From Candidatus Methanoperedens sp. BLZ2 (GTDB lineage Archaea; Halobacteriota; Methanosarcinia; Methanosarcinales; Methanoperedenaceae), in NCBI RefSeq assembly GCF_002487355.1, contig NZ_NTMG01000082.1, forward strand, positions 1-64,000: DNA of 64,000 bases, written 5' to 3'. Both the position numbers and the translations under genes were made by a program. Shown here in pieces: positions 33,164 to 41,860 of the stretch. How positions within the stretch are numbered: position 1 is the first letter of the stretch; the number at the start of each line of letters is the position of its first letter. A model generated the notes under the pieces. That model was not told where the DNA came from and did not search any database. It saw nothing but the letters and a program-made list of their open reading frames with translations.

Positions 33164-35974
33164 ATGAAAAATATTTCCATTATATACAAAATCTCTATTT
33201 TGCTATTAATAATAACCCTTGTACCACTCGTAATAATGTCTTTTTTCATAGTGTCTGATCTTCCGGTTCTCAAGGACACGATAGAAAATGCAGGTCAATC
33301 TCTCTCAAGAGAGACTGATAACAGTTTCCGGGAAGTAGAGGAAATTGCCATAAATTATAGTAAAAAGGCACTTGATGCCCAGTCTGAAAAGATAATCAGG
33401 ATCAGGCTACTTGAGATTTCAAAACAGATTTCTGAATTCTTAAGGAATGCAGAAATGGACACTCTGATTCTTTCAAAACTTCCACCTGATGAACAAACAT
33501 ACCTCAATTTTGCAGGCACCAGGAAAAAAGCGATATGGTTCGACAAGGACACTTATGCTCTTCTTCCTATATATCCGGAAATATCATTCATAGGTACCGA
33601 TGGGGTTGAAAAGTTAAAGATCAGGAATGGATCAATAAGAAAAGATTTTGTTGACCTTAATGACGATAATAATCTGGAATTCAAGGCAAAGGCAAATCCG
33701 GATGACCGGGTGATAAACTATTTCAAAGAGGGGATGAAGCTCAAAGAAGGGGAGATATATGTAAGCCATATTGAGGGAAGGATATTAAATATAACAGAGG
33801 CACATGCCGGTAATAAAAATCCATCAGGGAAATATGCACATGGCATCCAGAGATTTGTTACGCCGGTTTATGTTGATGGGGAAAAAACCGGCATTCTCAT
33901 GCTGGGACTTGATTCTATCCATATCCTGGAGTATATGCAGCATATCAGGCCACTGGATTATGAGAGGCTTCCCCTCTCCGACCTTCTTTCCGGGGATTAT
34001 CTGGCAATGCTTGATAATGAAGGATGGCTCCTTCATCCAAAACAGTATTTCAGTAAAGGATATGATAAAAATGGAGAGCTTGTTCCTGCTATAAGTGAAG
34101 GCAATTTCGAGCAGTATAACAGGAGCGGTTTATTTCCCATGCATATCCCCACCTCAAAGATCCTGTGGGGAACAAGTGGGGATGAGTATATGAAAAGGAT
34201 CATGAATTCGCTATATGTAACAGGCAAGGGAGATTTCTTTAGCGAGCAGGTACTTGAAGAAAAAACAAAAGTCGCTATATGGGTTCCCATAACCTATGGG
34301 AGCGAATTCAAAGACAGGACCGTGAACATGGAGCGTGGATACGGGTTGCTTTTTGCATCAAGCGAGTTCCCGGTATTCTATCAATTATCCGAAGATCTTG
34401 GGAAAATCACACACAATGAGAGTGATAAGCTTTCCTTTGACCTTAAAGAAACTACGAGGATGATCACAGCAAATATTGACGAAAGTTCCCGAAGGATATT
34501 GAACCGGATCCCGTATATCCTGGTCCTGGTCATTGCCATGACATTAATATTCGTGGTTGCCGGTACATACATCATCATAAAGCCTTTAAGGAAGGTTACA
34601 GCAGGTGCAAAAGCTATTGGGGAAGGTAACCTTGACTACAGGATAAATATTACTTCAAAGGATGAAATGGGGGAAATGGCAAACTCTTTTAATAACATGG
34701 CATATGAACTACAAAATAAGTCAACAGAAATGAATAAAATAAACCATCAACTCACTGGTCTTTATACAATTGCAAAAACCATAAGCCAATCCCTTGCTCT
34801 TGAAGAAATATTCAATGTGGCATTATCAAAAGCACTTGAAGTAACAGATACAGAAGCAGGTACATTGTATTCACTTGATGGAGACATCCTGCGCCTTCAG
34901 GCTTTTACCGGACTTTCCACAGCATTCAAAGAAAAGGCACTAACCCGGAAATTGGGTGAAGGTATTCCGGGAATTGCAGCACAATTAAAAAAACCAATAA
35001 CCATGGACATTTCCCAGTTCCCAAGTCCAAATTTACTTCCTTTTGTGGAAAAGGAGGGTCTTGTTTCATTTATTGGAACTCCGCTAATGTCAAAGGGGAC
35101 GGTCGTTGGCGCGATTGGCCTTGGAACGAGCAAAAAGCGAGTATTCACGAAGGATGAACTTGATCTATTATTCTCGATAGGTAATGTTATAGGTATTGCG
35201 GCAGAAAATGCGCGTTTATTTAAAGAATCCAGGGAAAACCTCCAAAAATTACAGACAGCTTTTAAAGAATTGCAAACGCTGGATACTATGAAAGATGAAT
35301 TGATATCAAATGTTTCACATGAATTGAAAACACCCCTTATATCGATAAAAGGGTATGGGGAGTTATTATATGATGAAAAGCTGGGAGAACTTTCTGATAA
35401 ACAAAAGAAGAGCCTTGAAGCTATTATAAGGAATGCGGACCGATTAACCCGTTTGATAAATTCGATCTTGTTCATCAGCAAATTCCAGGCCGGAAAAGTC
35501 GAATTCAAATTCGAATCCCTGGATATAAAAGAGATCATAAAACATTGTGTTGATGATTTTAAACGAATACTTGATGAAAAACAGATACAGCTGGAAATGG
35601 AGCTTCCAGAGATAATAAAAATCCTGGGAGATAAGGATAGGTTTACAGAAGTAATTACAAATCTTCTTGACAATGCTATAAAATTTACACCACAGGGAGG
35701 TAAAATCTCAATAAAAGCACAGGGTGAAAAAGAGTGTGTCCACATTACAGTATCAGATAACGGGATAGGAATTTCACCAGAGGTCCTGCCAAAACTGTTT
35801 TCGCGATTTTACCAGGTCGATACATCCAGTGACAGGAAATTTGGGGGAACTGGTCTTGGACTTTATATTACAAAAAATATAATCGATGCCTTAAACGGTA
35901 AAATATGGATTGAAAGCGAGGTCGCAAAAGGGACAACAGTCCATGTACTTGTACCTGTTGCGAAAGAGGAATAA
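33164..35974 (+). CDS. Membrane sensor histidine kinase (Cache-HAMP-GAF-HisKA-HATPase)
   Basis: A 936-aa kinase. Helix 1 (about 7-30) and helix 2 (about 446-470) bracket a large external domain (about 31-445) with a Cache-like ligand fold (IEGRILNITEAHAG, GIQRFVTPVYVDGEKTGILMLGLD). HAMP follows (about 472-525, ending DEMGEMANSFNNMAYEL), then GAF (about 540-690), and HisKA with the phosphorylated histidine in SNVSHELKTPLISIKGYGELL (about 718). HATPase boxes are LLDNAIKFTPQGGKI (N), VSDNGIGI (G1) and FGGTGLGLYI (G2). It senses an external signal, and the receiver encoded 134 bases downstream is its likely target. Confidence 0.92.
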   Translation: MKNISIIYKISILLLIITLVPLVIMSFFIVSDLPVLKDTIENAGQSLSRETDNSFREVEEIAINYSKKALDAQSEKIIRIRLLEISKQISEFLRNAEMDTLILSKLPPDEQTYLNFAGTRKKAIWFDKDTYALLPIYPEISFIGTDGVEKLKIRNGSIRKDFVDLNDDNNLEFKAKANPDDRVINYFKEGMKLKEGEIYVSHIEGRILNITEAHAGNKNPSGKYAHGIQRFVTPVYVDGEKTGILMLGLDSIHILEYMQHIRPLDYERLPLSDLLSGDYLAMLDNEGWLLHPKQYFSKGYDKNGELVPAISEGNFEQYNRSGLFPMHIPTSKILWGTSGDEYMKRIMNSLYVTGKGDFFSEQVLEEKTKVAIWVPITYGSEFKDRTVNMERGYGLLFASSEFPVFYQLSEDLGKITHNESDKLSFDLKETTRMITANIDESSRRILNRIPYILVLVIAMTLIFVVAGTYIIIKPLRKVTAGAKAIGEGNLDYRINITSKDEMGEMANSFNNMAYELQNKSTEMNKINHQLTGLYTIAKTISQSLALEEIFNVALSKALEVTDTEAGTLYSLDGDILRLQAFTGLSTAFKEKALTRKLGEGIPGIAAQLKKPITMDISQFPSPNLLPFVEKEGLVSFIGTPLMSKGTVVGAIGLGTSKKRVFTKDELDLLFSIGNVIGIAAENARLFKESRENLQKLQTAFKELQTLDTMKDELISNVSHELKTPLISIKGYGELLYDEKLGELSDKQKKSLEAIIRNADRLTRLINSILFISKFQAGKVEFKFESLDIKEIIKHCVDDFKRILDEKQIQLEMELPEIIKILGDKDRFTEVITNLLDNAIKFTPQGGKISIKAQGEKECVHITVSDNGIGISPEVLPKLFSRFYQVDTSSDRKFGGTGLGLYITKNIIDALNGKIWIESEVAKGTTVHVLVPVAKEE

Positions 35975-36107
35975 AAAATATTCGGATAAAAAGACCTGAT
36001 AACAAGGTTCCAAAAGAGCAATTATTTACACTTGGAAAACAATTAATTATTAATGGGGACACAATGAAAACATGCAGGTATTTGGGTAATGTATTTTGGT
36101 GATATGA

Positions 36108-36470
36108 ATGGAAAAGATAATGGTAGTGGATGATGAACCCGACACCGTGGATCTGATAAAATTAGTTCTTGAAACAGAAGGGTTTGAGGTCATATCCGCA
36201 TATAGCGGTAAAGAGTGTCTTGAAAAACTAAAAATAGAAAAGCCTTCTATGATTTTGTTAGATCTCATGATGCCTGGAATGGATGGGTGGGAAGTTTTTC
36301 ATGAGATAAAAAAAAAATACGAGGACATTCCTGTTGCTATCCTGACTGTCAGCGACCGGGATATTGACAAGATGCTTGGGCTCCATGTATTAAAAGCCGA
36401 TGATTATATCATAAAGCCATTCGGAAGGCAGGAACTTATCGACAGGATCAGGAGCATACTGGACAAATGA
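36108..36470 (+). CDS. Stand-alone response regulator receiver
   Basis: A 120-aa CheY-like receiver with no output domain. Acidic pocket DDEPD (8-12), phosphorylation aspartate in MILLDLMMPGMDGWEV (about 52), conserved Thr in ILTVSD and Lys in IIKPFG. It is probably phosphorylated by the kinase encoded just upstream and acts by protein contact, perhaps with the KaiC-like ATPase of the same cluster. Confidence 0.9.
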   Translation: MEKIMVVDDEPDTVDLIKLVLETEGFEVISAYSGKECLEKLKIEKPSMILLDLMMPGMDGWEVFHEIKKKYEDIPVAILTVSDRDIDKMLGLHVLKADDYIIKPFGRQELIDRIRSILDK

Positions 36471-36476
36471 ACTGTT

Positions 36477-36511
36477 ACGAACTCCGGTAGCGTGAGTTCG
36501 TTTCAGTTCGT
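36477..36511. repeat. Short dispersed hairpin repeat, copy 2
   Basis: Stem ACGAACTC (36477-36484) / GAGTTCGT (36494-36501) with a 9-base loop, then the string GAGTTCGTTTCAGTTCGT (36494-36511) identical to 13125-13142. It begins six bases after the receiver stop, so it may act as that gene's terminator hairpin. Confidence 0.6.
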
Positions 36512-36610
36512 TGAGTTAGTTGTTAATTTTTTTCATACAAAGTCGCAAAGATAAGTTCAAAACGTTTAGTTTTTACTAAAAACACAAATCCATTTTTCTC
36601 ATGGAAATCT

Positions 36611-37192
36611 TCAAAAATCCGTAATTATCACACAATACATATCAGATCCAGCGACCGGAGGCTTATCAGTAGTTCCGGTCACTATGCGCTCATCGGGATA
36701 ACCAAGTTTCTCACAAACAGAGATCTTCTTTGAAAAACCCTCATTTTTAAGGAAACCTGCAATTTCTTTTACACCAAAAGAGGAGTCGGGAAGCAGAAAA
36801 ATATTTTTTCCGTTTCTTAAATCCGCTAATATCCGTTCTTTAACAATTCCAATATCCCTTGAATGGGCGGTAATGATAGCAATATTGTCAATTTCAAGCC
36901 TCAGCCTTGCGCATGCGATCTGCATTGATGAGATCCCGGGGATAATTTCATCTTCCAATTTTGCATACTTCCCAAGACCTGAAAGCATCGGGTCTCCTGT
37001 GGAGAGGATGACCGCATTTTCGGGAAGGTTTTGCAAAGTATAATCCGTAAGTATATTCGCTTTGCATTTTATATGTTCTTTTGCCAGTTCAATAGCCCGT
37101 TTTGATCCGAATATTATGTTGGCATTTTCTATTGCCTTTATCGCTTCTTCTGTAAGAAGACCTGGACCTGCGCCCACACCGATAATTTTCAT
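36611..37192 (-). CDS. cbiE: Precorrin/cobalt-precorrin C5-methyltransferase CbiE
   Basis: A 193-aa SAM-dependent tetrapyrrole methylase. It starts MKIIGVGAGPGLLTEEA, the family's glycine loop, with VILSTGDPMLSGLG and IPGISSMQIACARL as further signature parts. It has only the C5-methyltransferase domain; the C15/decarboxylase part (CbiT) must be encoded elsewhere. It overlaps the end of cbiD by four bases, so the two are an operon of the anaerobic (cobalt-early) cobalamin pathway. Confidence 0.92.
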   Translation of the reverse strand: MKIIGVGAGPGLLTEEAIKAIENANIIFGSKRAIELAKEHIKCKANILTDYTLQNLPENAVILSTGDPMLSGLGKYAKLEDEIIPGISSMQIACARLRLEIDNIAIITAHSRDIGIVKERILADLRNGKNIFLLPDSSFGVKEIAGFLKNEGFSKKISVCEKLGYPDERIVTGTTDKPPVAGSDMYCVIITDF

Positions 37193-38208
37193 AAAGTTCC
37201 ATCCGGATTGATAGGATTGATATTTCGTTCATGGGTATCACGAAAAATTGTCCCGTTCCTGTCCAATAGCACAATTCTTTTTCCCGATACCCTGACTGCC
37301 TCATCAAGTGCCCGGTCAATAACAGGATTTTCCTGATTAGCATCGATCATTTCCTGGATGGTAAGGTAACCGCTATTTTTTAAGATATCCGGATTTGCCC
37401 ATTTCAATATAAGCCCGGGAAGACCGCAGATTACTACCTCACCTTTTGCAGCGGCAAGACCTCTTGAGATATCGCTCCCGATAAGGATCACGGTATATCC
37501 CGGAAAAAGCATGCTGGAAAAGCGCATCCCGATTCTTCCTGTTGTAAGAACAACTTTGTCGGCTTTTTCGATAAGTTCTTCCTTCGTCTCACCCAGATGT
37601 TCATTCCATGGCTCTACAAAGCCAGTTGTTCCCAGAATGGAAAGTCCTCCAATTATCCCGATCTTTTCATTAAGCGTTTTTTTCGCAATTTCCTTACCCC
37701 GGGGGATTGAAATCGTAACCAAAGCTCCTCTTGAGCCCGTTTCAAGAAGCGCCTCTTTTATAGCTTCCTCTATCTGCCGCATCGGAGAAGGATTGATTGC
37801 TGGTTTGCCATTTTTTGAACCAATGCCATATCCTGCTTTAATGATTATTGTCTCATTTTCTTTTGCTTCGGCCTGGATCTCTATTCCCCCGGTCACATCA
37901 ATTGAATGATCCCCTGAATCCTTTATCGCAGAAGCCTTCCCATCCTTTGCATGAACAGGGAGGAAAACACGGATACCCACAGGTGTGGGAACAGAAAGTT
38001 CCGAAATATCCCCTTTAAGGGATAAGACCGCAGCTTTTGCCGCAGCAGCAGCAGTTGTCCCTGTTGTAAACCCTCGCCGCAAAAGCGAGCCATCCGAAAG
38101 AAGAACATAACGTCCGCTGGATATGCGTAATTTGAGTTCATCAAGTGGTATGCTTGCTCGTTTTATCCATTCAGCGGGAATCTCAAAATTATCAACGGGG
38201 TCTATCAT
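37189..38208 (-). CDS. cbiD: Cobalt-precorrin-5B C1-methyltransferase CbiD
   Basis: A 339-aa protein with the CbiD signature RRGFTTGTTAAAAAKAA (about 44-60), then SIPRGKEIAKKTLN and IGGLSILGTTGFVEPWNE. It performs ring contraction-linked C1 methylation in anaerobic cobalamin synthesis, needed for corrinoid methyltransferases of methane metabolism. It lies upstream of, and overlaps, cbiE. Confidence 0.94.
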   Translation of the reverse strand: MIDPVDNFEIPAEWIKRASIPLDELKLRISSGRYVLLSDGSLLRRGFTTGTTAAAAAKAAVLSLKGDISELSVPTPVGIRVFLPVHAKDGKASAIKDSGDHSIDVTGGIEIQAEAKENETIIIKAGYGIGSKNGKPAINPSPMRQIEEAIKEALLETGSRGALVTISIPRGKEIAKKTLNEKIGIIGGLSILGTTGFVEPWNEHLGETKEELIEKADKVVLTTGRIGMRFSSMLFPGYTVILIGSDISRGLAAAKGEVVICGLPGLILKWANPDILKNSGYLTIQEMIDANQENPVIDRALDEAVRVSGKRIVLLDRNGTIFRDTHERNINPINPDGTL

Positions 38209-38241
38209 ATTTCATAAAGAATCAAAGTCTATGGTAGCACT

Positions 38242-39531
38242 TCACATCAACCTTGCCGGAAGTTTCTGCCCGTTAAGCAGATCCACAAAGTCCTCCCGGC
38301 TCCTGATGACATCTGCCTCTCCATCTTTAATCAGCACCTCAGCGCATCGGGGTCTTCCGTTATACTGGCTGCTCATGCTAAAACCGTATGCACCGGCATC
38401 CAATAGGGCGATCAGGTCGCCTTTTTCAATGTGCGGCAGGGTTCTATCCTTTGCGAAAATATCCCCGGTCTCGCATATTGGCCCGACGATCGTATAAGTG
38501 TCCGCAGGTCTGGAATTTGCTTTATTCGCAACTACAACGTGATGATATGAGTCATACATTGTGGGGCGGACAAGAAGATTAAAACCTGCATCTACACCCA
38601 CAAAATTCCTGGCTGCTTTCTTTACTGTATTGACGCGTGCCAGGAGGATAGTCGTATCTGCAACAATAAAACGTCCGGGTTCAAGCACAAGTCTTGGTGA
38701 TATTGATATTCCAAGAGCTCTTGTTCTTTCTTCAAATACCGGAAGGATCGCTTTTGCATGGTCAAGAGGAGTTGGAGCCTGTCCTTCATCCTTCTTATAA
38801 GGTATCCCGAGACCTGAGCCCATGTCTACGAATTTAAGATTTATTCCAAGCCCCGTGATTTTTTCAACAAGATCCATCATTTTATGGGTGGCTTCGGTGA
38901 AAGGCGTTGTATCCAGTATCTGGGAACCGATATGGCAATGAATGCCAGCCGGTAAGATCCCCGGAAGCCCGTTCGCCTCTTTATATGCATCCACAACTTC
39001 TTCTGAGGGAATTCCGAATTTTGAAGTTCGAAGTCCTGTTGATATTTTTGGATGGGTCTTCGCAGAGACGTCGGGATTGACACGGAATGCGATCTCTACA
39101 GTTTTACCCAGGGAATCGGCTATTTTTGATAATGTGTGAAGTTCATCAATAGAATCCACAGAGACTTTTATCCCTATCTCTACTGCTTTTTGCAGTTCAA
39201 AATCAGTCTTTGAATTGCCGTTAAAAAGGATTTTTTCACGCGGTATCCCGGCAAGAAGCGCCATATAAAGCTCACCGAAACTGAAAACATCGGCGCCTGC
39301 TCCTTCCCGTGCAAGTATCCTGATGATGGCAAAGCTTCCATTGGCTTTGGCCGCATAATTTATATCAGCATCAGGAAAAGCCTTCCTGTATGCTGAGAAA
39401 TTACCGATGACGCGGGATTCATTTGTAATGTACAGGGGAGTTCCGAACTGTTCTGCAAGGACGGTGGTATCAGCGCCGCCGATCATAAGATGATTATTCT
39501 TGATTTCAAGATGATCTTTTATTGTGAACAT
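38242..39531 (-). CDS. lysA: Diaminopimelate decarboxylase
   Basis: A 429-aa fold-III PLP enzyme. The PLP lysine is K62 in NYAAKANGS; HCHIGSQI, GSGLGIPY, LEPGRFIVAD and GPICETGDIF are the family's binding motifs, and the last holds the active-site cysteine. AYGFSMSSQYNGRPRCAEVL is the typical C-terminal strand. It turns meso-diaminopimelate into lysine. A single gene, 33 bases before cbiD on the same strand. Confidence 0.94.
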   Translation of the reverse strand: MFTIKDHLEIKNNHLMIGGADTTVLAEQFGTPLYITNESRVIGNFSAYRKAFPDADINYAAKANGSFAIIRILAREGAGADVFSFGELYMALLAGIPREKILFNGNSKTDFELQKAVEIGIKVSVDSIDELHTLSKIADSLGKTVEIAFRVNPDVSAKTHPKISTGLRTSKFGIPSEEVVDAYKEANGLPGILPAGIHCHIGSQILDTTPFTEATHKMMDLVEKITGLGINLKFVDMGSGLGIPYKKDEGQAPTPLDHAKAILPVFEERTRALGISISPRLVLEPGRFIVADTTILLARVNTVKKAARNFVGVDAGFNLLVRPTMYDSYHHVVVANKANSRPADTYTIVGPICETGDIFAKDRTLPHIEKGDLIALLDAGAYGFSMSSQYNGRPRCAEVLIKDGEADVIRSREDFVDLLNGQKLPARLM

Positions 39532-39683
39532 AGGGGCACAATTAACGGATATTATATTATAGCTTGCCTTGTTTTACTAATTTCATGGATAATTATTTCA
39601 TTTAAATACTGAGTATCATTAACCAAGCGAAAACTATTTATTCCGGGCAATAGATGATAGAAGTGTTCGCGTAAAAACGAACG

Positions 39684-39738
39684 AGATAAGCGGGTTCATT
39701 TTTTCAACGATACCACCCACTCCCCTTCCCGCTTATCT
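39684..39738. terminator. 11-bp inverted repeat between lysA and hypA
   Basis: AGATAAGCGGG (39684-39694) and CCCGCTTATCT (39728-39738) are perfect inverted repeats with a 33-base loop containing a T6 run. It lies after the hypA stop in the minus direction and is likely its terminator; a regulatory role for lysA is possible. Confidence 0.5.
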
Positions 39739-39764
39739 TATACTCTACTTATCATTTTGATTAT

Positions 39765-40130
39765 TCAGGATATATTTATTTTCCTGACACAGCATTCCCG
39801 TCCGCCCACAATTTCTACGTCAGTTTCACCGCATCGCGGGCATTTTATTGTAGGCAGGAAAAAATGCAGTTTTTCAAAGAATTCTATCGGGCCGTTATAG
39901 GAACATTTCGTGCAGTTTATCACGGGTTTAATGACCTGGATATTATATGTGGCCCCCTGTGCAATAGTTCCTGCAGTAATTGTTTCAAAGATGAACTTCA
40001 ATTGATCCGGATTTAGCGCTGTCAGTTCCCCGATCTCAAGAAAAACCTCTTTAACTCTTATGGCATTATTTTTTCTAGCGGCATCCAGCACCGACTCAAT
40101 TATTGCTCCTGCTATAGATATTTCATGCAT
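39765..40130 (-). CDS. hypA: Nickel-insertion protein HypA
   Basis: A 121-aa HypA. The start MHEISIA supplies the nickel-binding N-terminal His2-Glu3. The zinc site is CTKC and CPRC (about 73-76 and 97-100) and the end VEIVGGRECCVRKINI is typical. It delivers nickel to apo-enzymes together with HypB, which is encoded 5.5 kb away beyond the AT-rich island. It is eight bases after the Cys-rich gene upstream, so the two are probably an operon. Confidence 0.92.
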   Translation of the reverse strand: MHEISIAGAIIESVLDAARKNNAIRVKEVFLEIGELTALNPDQLKFIFETITAGTIAQGATYNIQVIKPVINCTKCSYNGPIEFFEKLHFFLPTIKCPRCGETDVEIVGGRECCVRKINIS

Positions 40131-40138
40131 TTAGCTCA

Positions 40139-41149
40139 CTATTCCCTTACGACCTCTATTTCAGACCTTAGCTGGATGCATCTGGCTTTGGCATACATCA
40201 ATGACGAAAATGCACAGACTGTCCCTATACCTTCACCCAAAAGCCCACCCTCTTTTTTAACCGTGGCAGTAATATATGTATCCATCCTGACATCTGTCTT
40301 CAGGTTCTTCTTTTCAAGTGAAACAAGAAGATTATTTGCTTCCTCTCCTGTATTTTTTCCTTTCCTGCATAGTTTTGTTGGACATATCTTACAATATTCC
40401 TTGAATAATGCTCCCCATTTCGGTCCTGCAATTCCTGAATGTACTTCTGCAACCACTCCTGCGTATGCTATACAGCACCGTGAGGCCCTTCCCAGTAATT
40501 GCCCATTCTCAATAATCTCACAGCATACCTTATCGTTCTTGAAGAAGAAGTGATTCTCCATTTTGCGTTCGTATTTGTCTTTTCCGGTGTTGCGCTTATC
40601 CTTCAGTTCTTCTTTGATCTTTGCTGCAAGAGCCGGAGCGCGCGGTATTGTCGCCGCTGTGCCGCACGTGGGACAATAGGATATCGGGCCGACCGCTATT
40701 TCTTTGTCCTCTTTATCGATGAATACCACCTCTATACCCCATGAATTGCGCCTTATGGCAACGTGCCCCCCGTTTTTCCAGACCTCATTATATGCTGAAG
40801 CTACAGGAGTGACCACCCTGCCGTAACCATATATGTCGGCTACCTTTTCCATGTCGATAATACATTGCAGGGACTTTGTCAGCTCTGATCCGATATCCTC
40901 CGGGAAAAATCCCCCTTCAACCATTGCAAACAGGATCGCAGGAGGCCATGTTATGCCTTCCCCTTCACCAACCACATTCCCCTTATTATCCAGTATTTTC
41001 GAGTAAACCCCATCCGGGCGCTCCCAGACAATCGCTTTCCCACCCTGCCGTGATATTTCTCTTAAAACCTTGTGTGTCGTGCCGCAGTTGCCATCTTCGA
41101 TACGCAGCTTCCCTTCAAGATTTTTTTTCACCCGTTCAACGAAGCTCAT
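40139..41149 (-). CDS. Uncharacterised Cys-rich protein upstream of hypA
   Basis: A 336-aa protein not recognised. Visible parts: EDGNCGTTHKVLRE near the start, a zinc-knuckle half YCPTCGTAATIP (about 178), NDKVCCEII, SRCCIAYAGVVAEVHSGIAGPKWGALF, the iron-sulfur-like CKICPTKLCRKGKN and GGLLGEGIGTVCAFSS. Fifteen or so cysteines suggest metal or cluster binding. The gene partner is hypA, so a role in nickel or cluster delivery can be guessed but is not shown. It does not match methanogenesis marker 8 or FwdE by eye. Confidence 0.75.
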   Translation of the reverse strand: MSFVERVKKNLEGKLRIEDGNCGTTHKVLREISRQGGKAIVWERPDGVYSKILDNKGNVVGEGEGITWPPAILFAMVEGGFFPEDIGSELTKSLQCIIDMEKVADIYGYGRVVTPVASAYNEVWKNGGHVAIRRNSWGIEVVFIDKEDKEIAVGPISYCPTCGTAATIPRAPALAAKIKEELKDKRNTGKDKYERKMENHFFFKNDKVCCEIIENGQLLGRASRCCIAYAGVVAEVHSGIAGPKWGALFKEYCKICPTKLCRKGKNTGEEANNLLVSLEKKNLKTDVRMDTYITATVKKEGGLLGEGIGTVCAFSSLMYAKARCIQLRSEIEVVRE

Positions 41150-41220
41150 ATTTTATCATAATGGTAGACTTATTCTTGAAAGACTCCCATATTCTTTATG
41201 ATTGACCGTTATATTTAATC

Positions 41221-41439
41221 TTTATCGTTCGGGCTCGGGAAGTGTTTATTTCTTGAAATTTTGAAGATACCGTTTCAATTGGAGACAACATGTCAATGCC
41301 TACAATAATCTTATAGGGTAGCATGGTAACGATTACCAACATGACCACATCGGTTGACTTCGTGACTAGACCTTTCCGTGCAGCTGTCGAAGTGCATAAA
41401 AAACATCCGAATGGTCGTATTCTGCGAAAAACCACTTGA
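41221..41439 (+). pseudogene. Decayed coding remnant
   Basis: One frame reads through two in-frame stops (at 41254 and 41314) with coding-like stretches on each side: NFEDTVSIGDNMSMPTIIL, then GSMVTITNMTTSVDFV and TRPFRAAVEVHKKHPNGRILRKTT. This looks like the C-terminal part of a dead gene. The original family was not recognised. Confidence 0.3.
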
Positions 41440-41860
41440 GAGGTAAGATAATGAAGGAAAATATGTTGGAATATGCATCAACAGAGACTATGGAGTGGCA
41501 TGTGTAAGGATATGGAAGGAAAAATAGTATATGAGTTTCGGTGTGGAATCAATATAGAAGGAATAAATAAAGTCAAAAAAAACAGGGAAGAAAAAGTCCA
41601 CAAAAAAAATATATGTCTCCCCAATAGCTCAAGGACGAAAATTTAGTGTTTCTGGTAGTGCTGGAAAACGAATCGGAAACATTGGTGTATGGGGAAAACC
41701 TTGTATTTTCTATTCAGATAAAAATAAAAGGGGTTACACCCTTCTCTATTTTTAGCAATCCATCAACCGAATTTTATATAGCCTTCTCTATCCACCGAAG
41801 ACTTGACACTCACCGTAAAAACAAATGTATATATACTACATGAAAAGAGAAGTTTTTCAT
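41440..41860. other. Intergenic stretch of the accessory island
   Basis: About 420 bases with no strong gene. An 18-codon ORF at 41451-41507 has a good ribosome site (gagaggtaagata) and a 44-codon ORF follows at 41512-41646 (MEGKIVYEFRCGIN to SSRTKI); both are too short and isolated to call. A TATA-like tgtatatatac at 41825-41835 is placed to start a nearly leaderless message for the radical SAM gene. Confidence 0.35.

Noticed and set aside
34897-35745. 282-codon ORF antisense to the histidine kinase
   Set aside because: The sense strand carries intact GAF, HisKA and HATPase motifs; the antisense product is low-complexity Ser/Phe.
40139-41149. Assigning the Cys-rich protein to methanogenesis marker 8 or FwdE
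   Set aside because: Cysteine spacing and N-terminal sequence do not match what is known of these families; left as unknown.
41451-41646. 18- and 44-codon ORFs upstream of the radical SAM gene
   Set aside because: The first has a good ribosome site, but both are very short, lie in decayed DNA and show no recognisable pattern; noted in the intergenic entry only.
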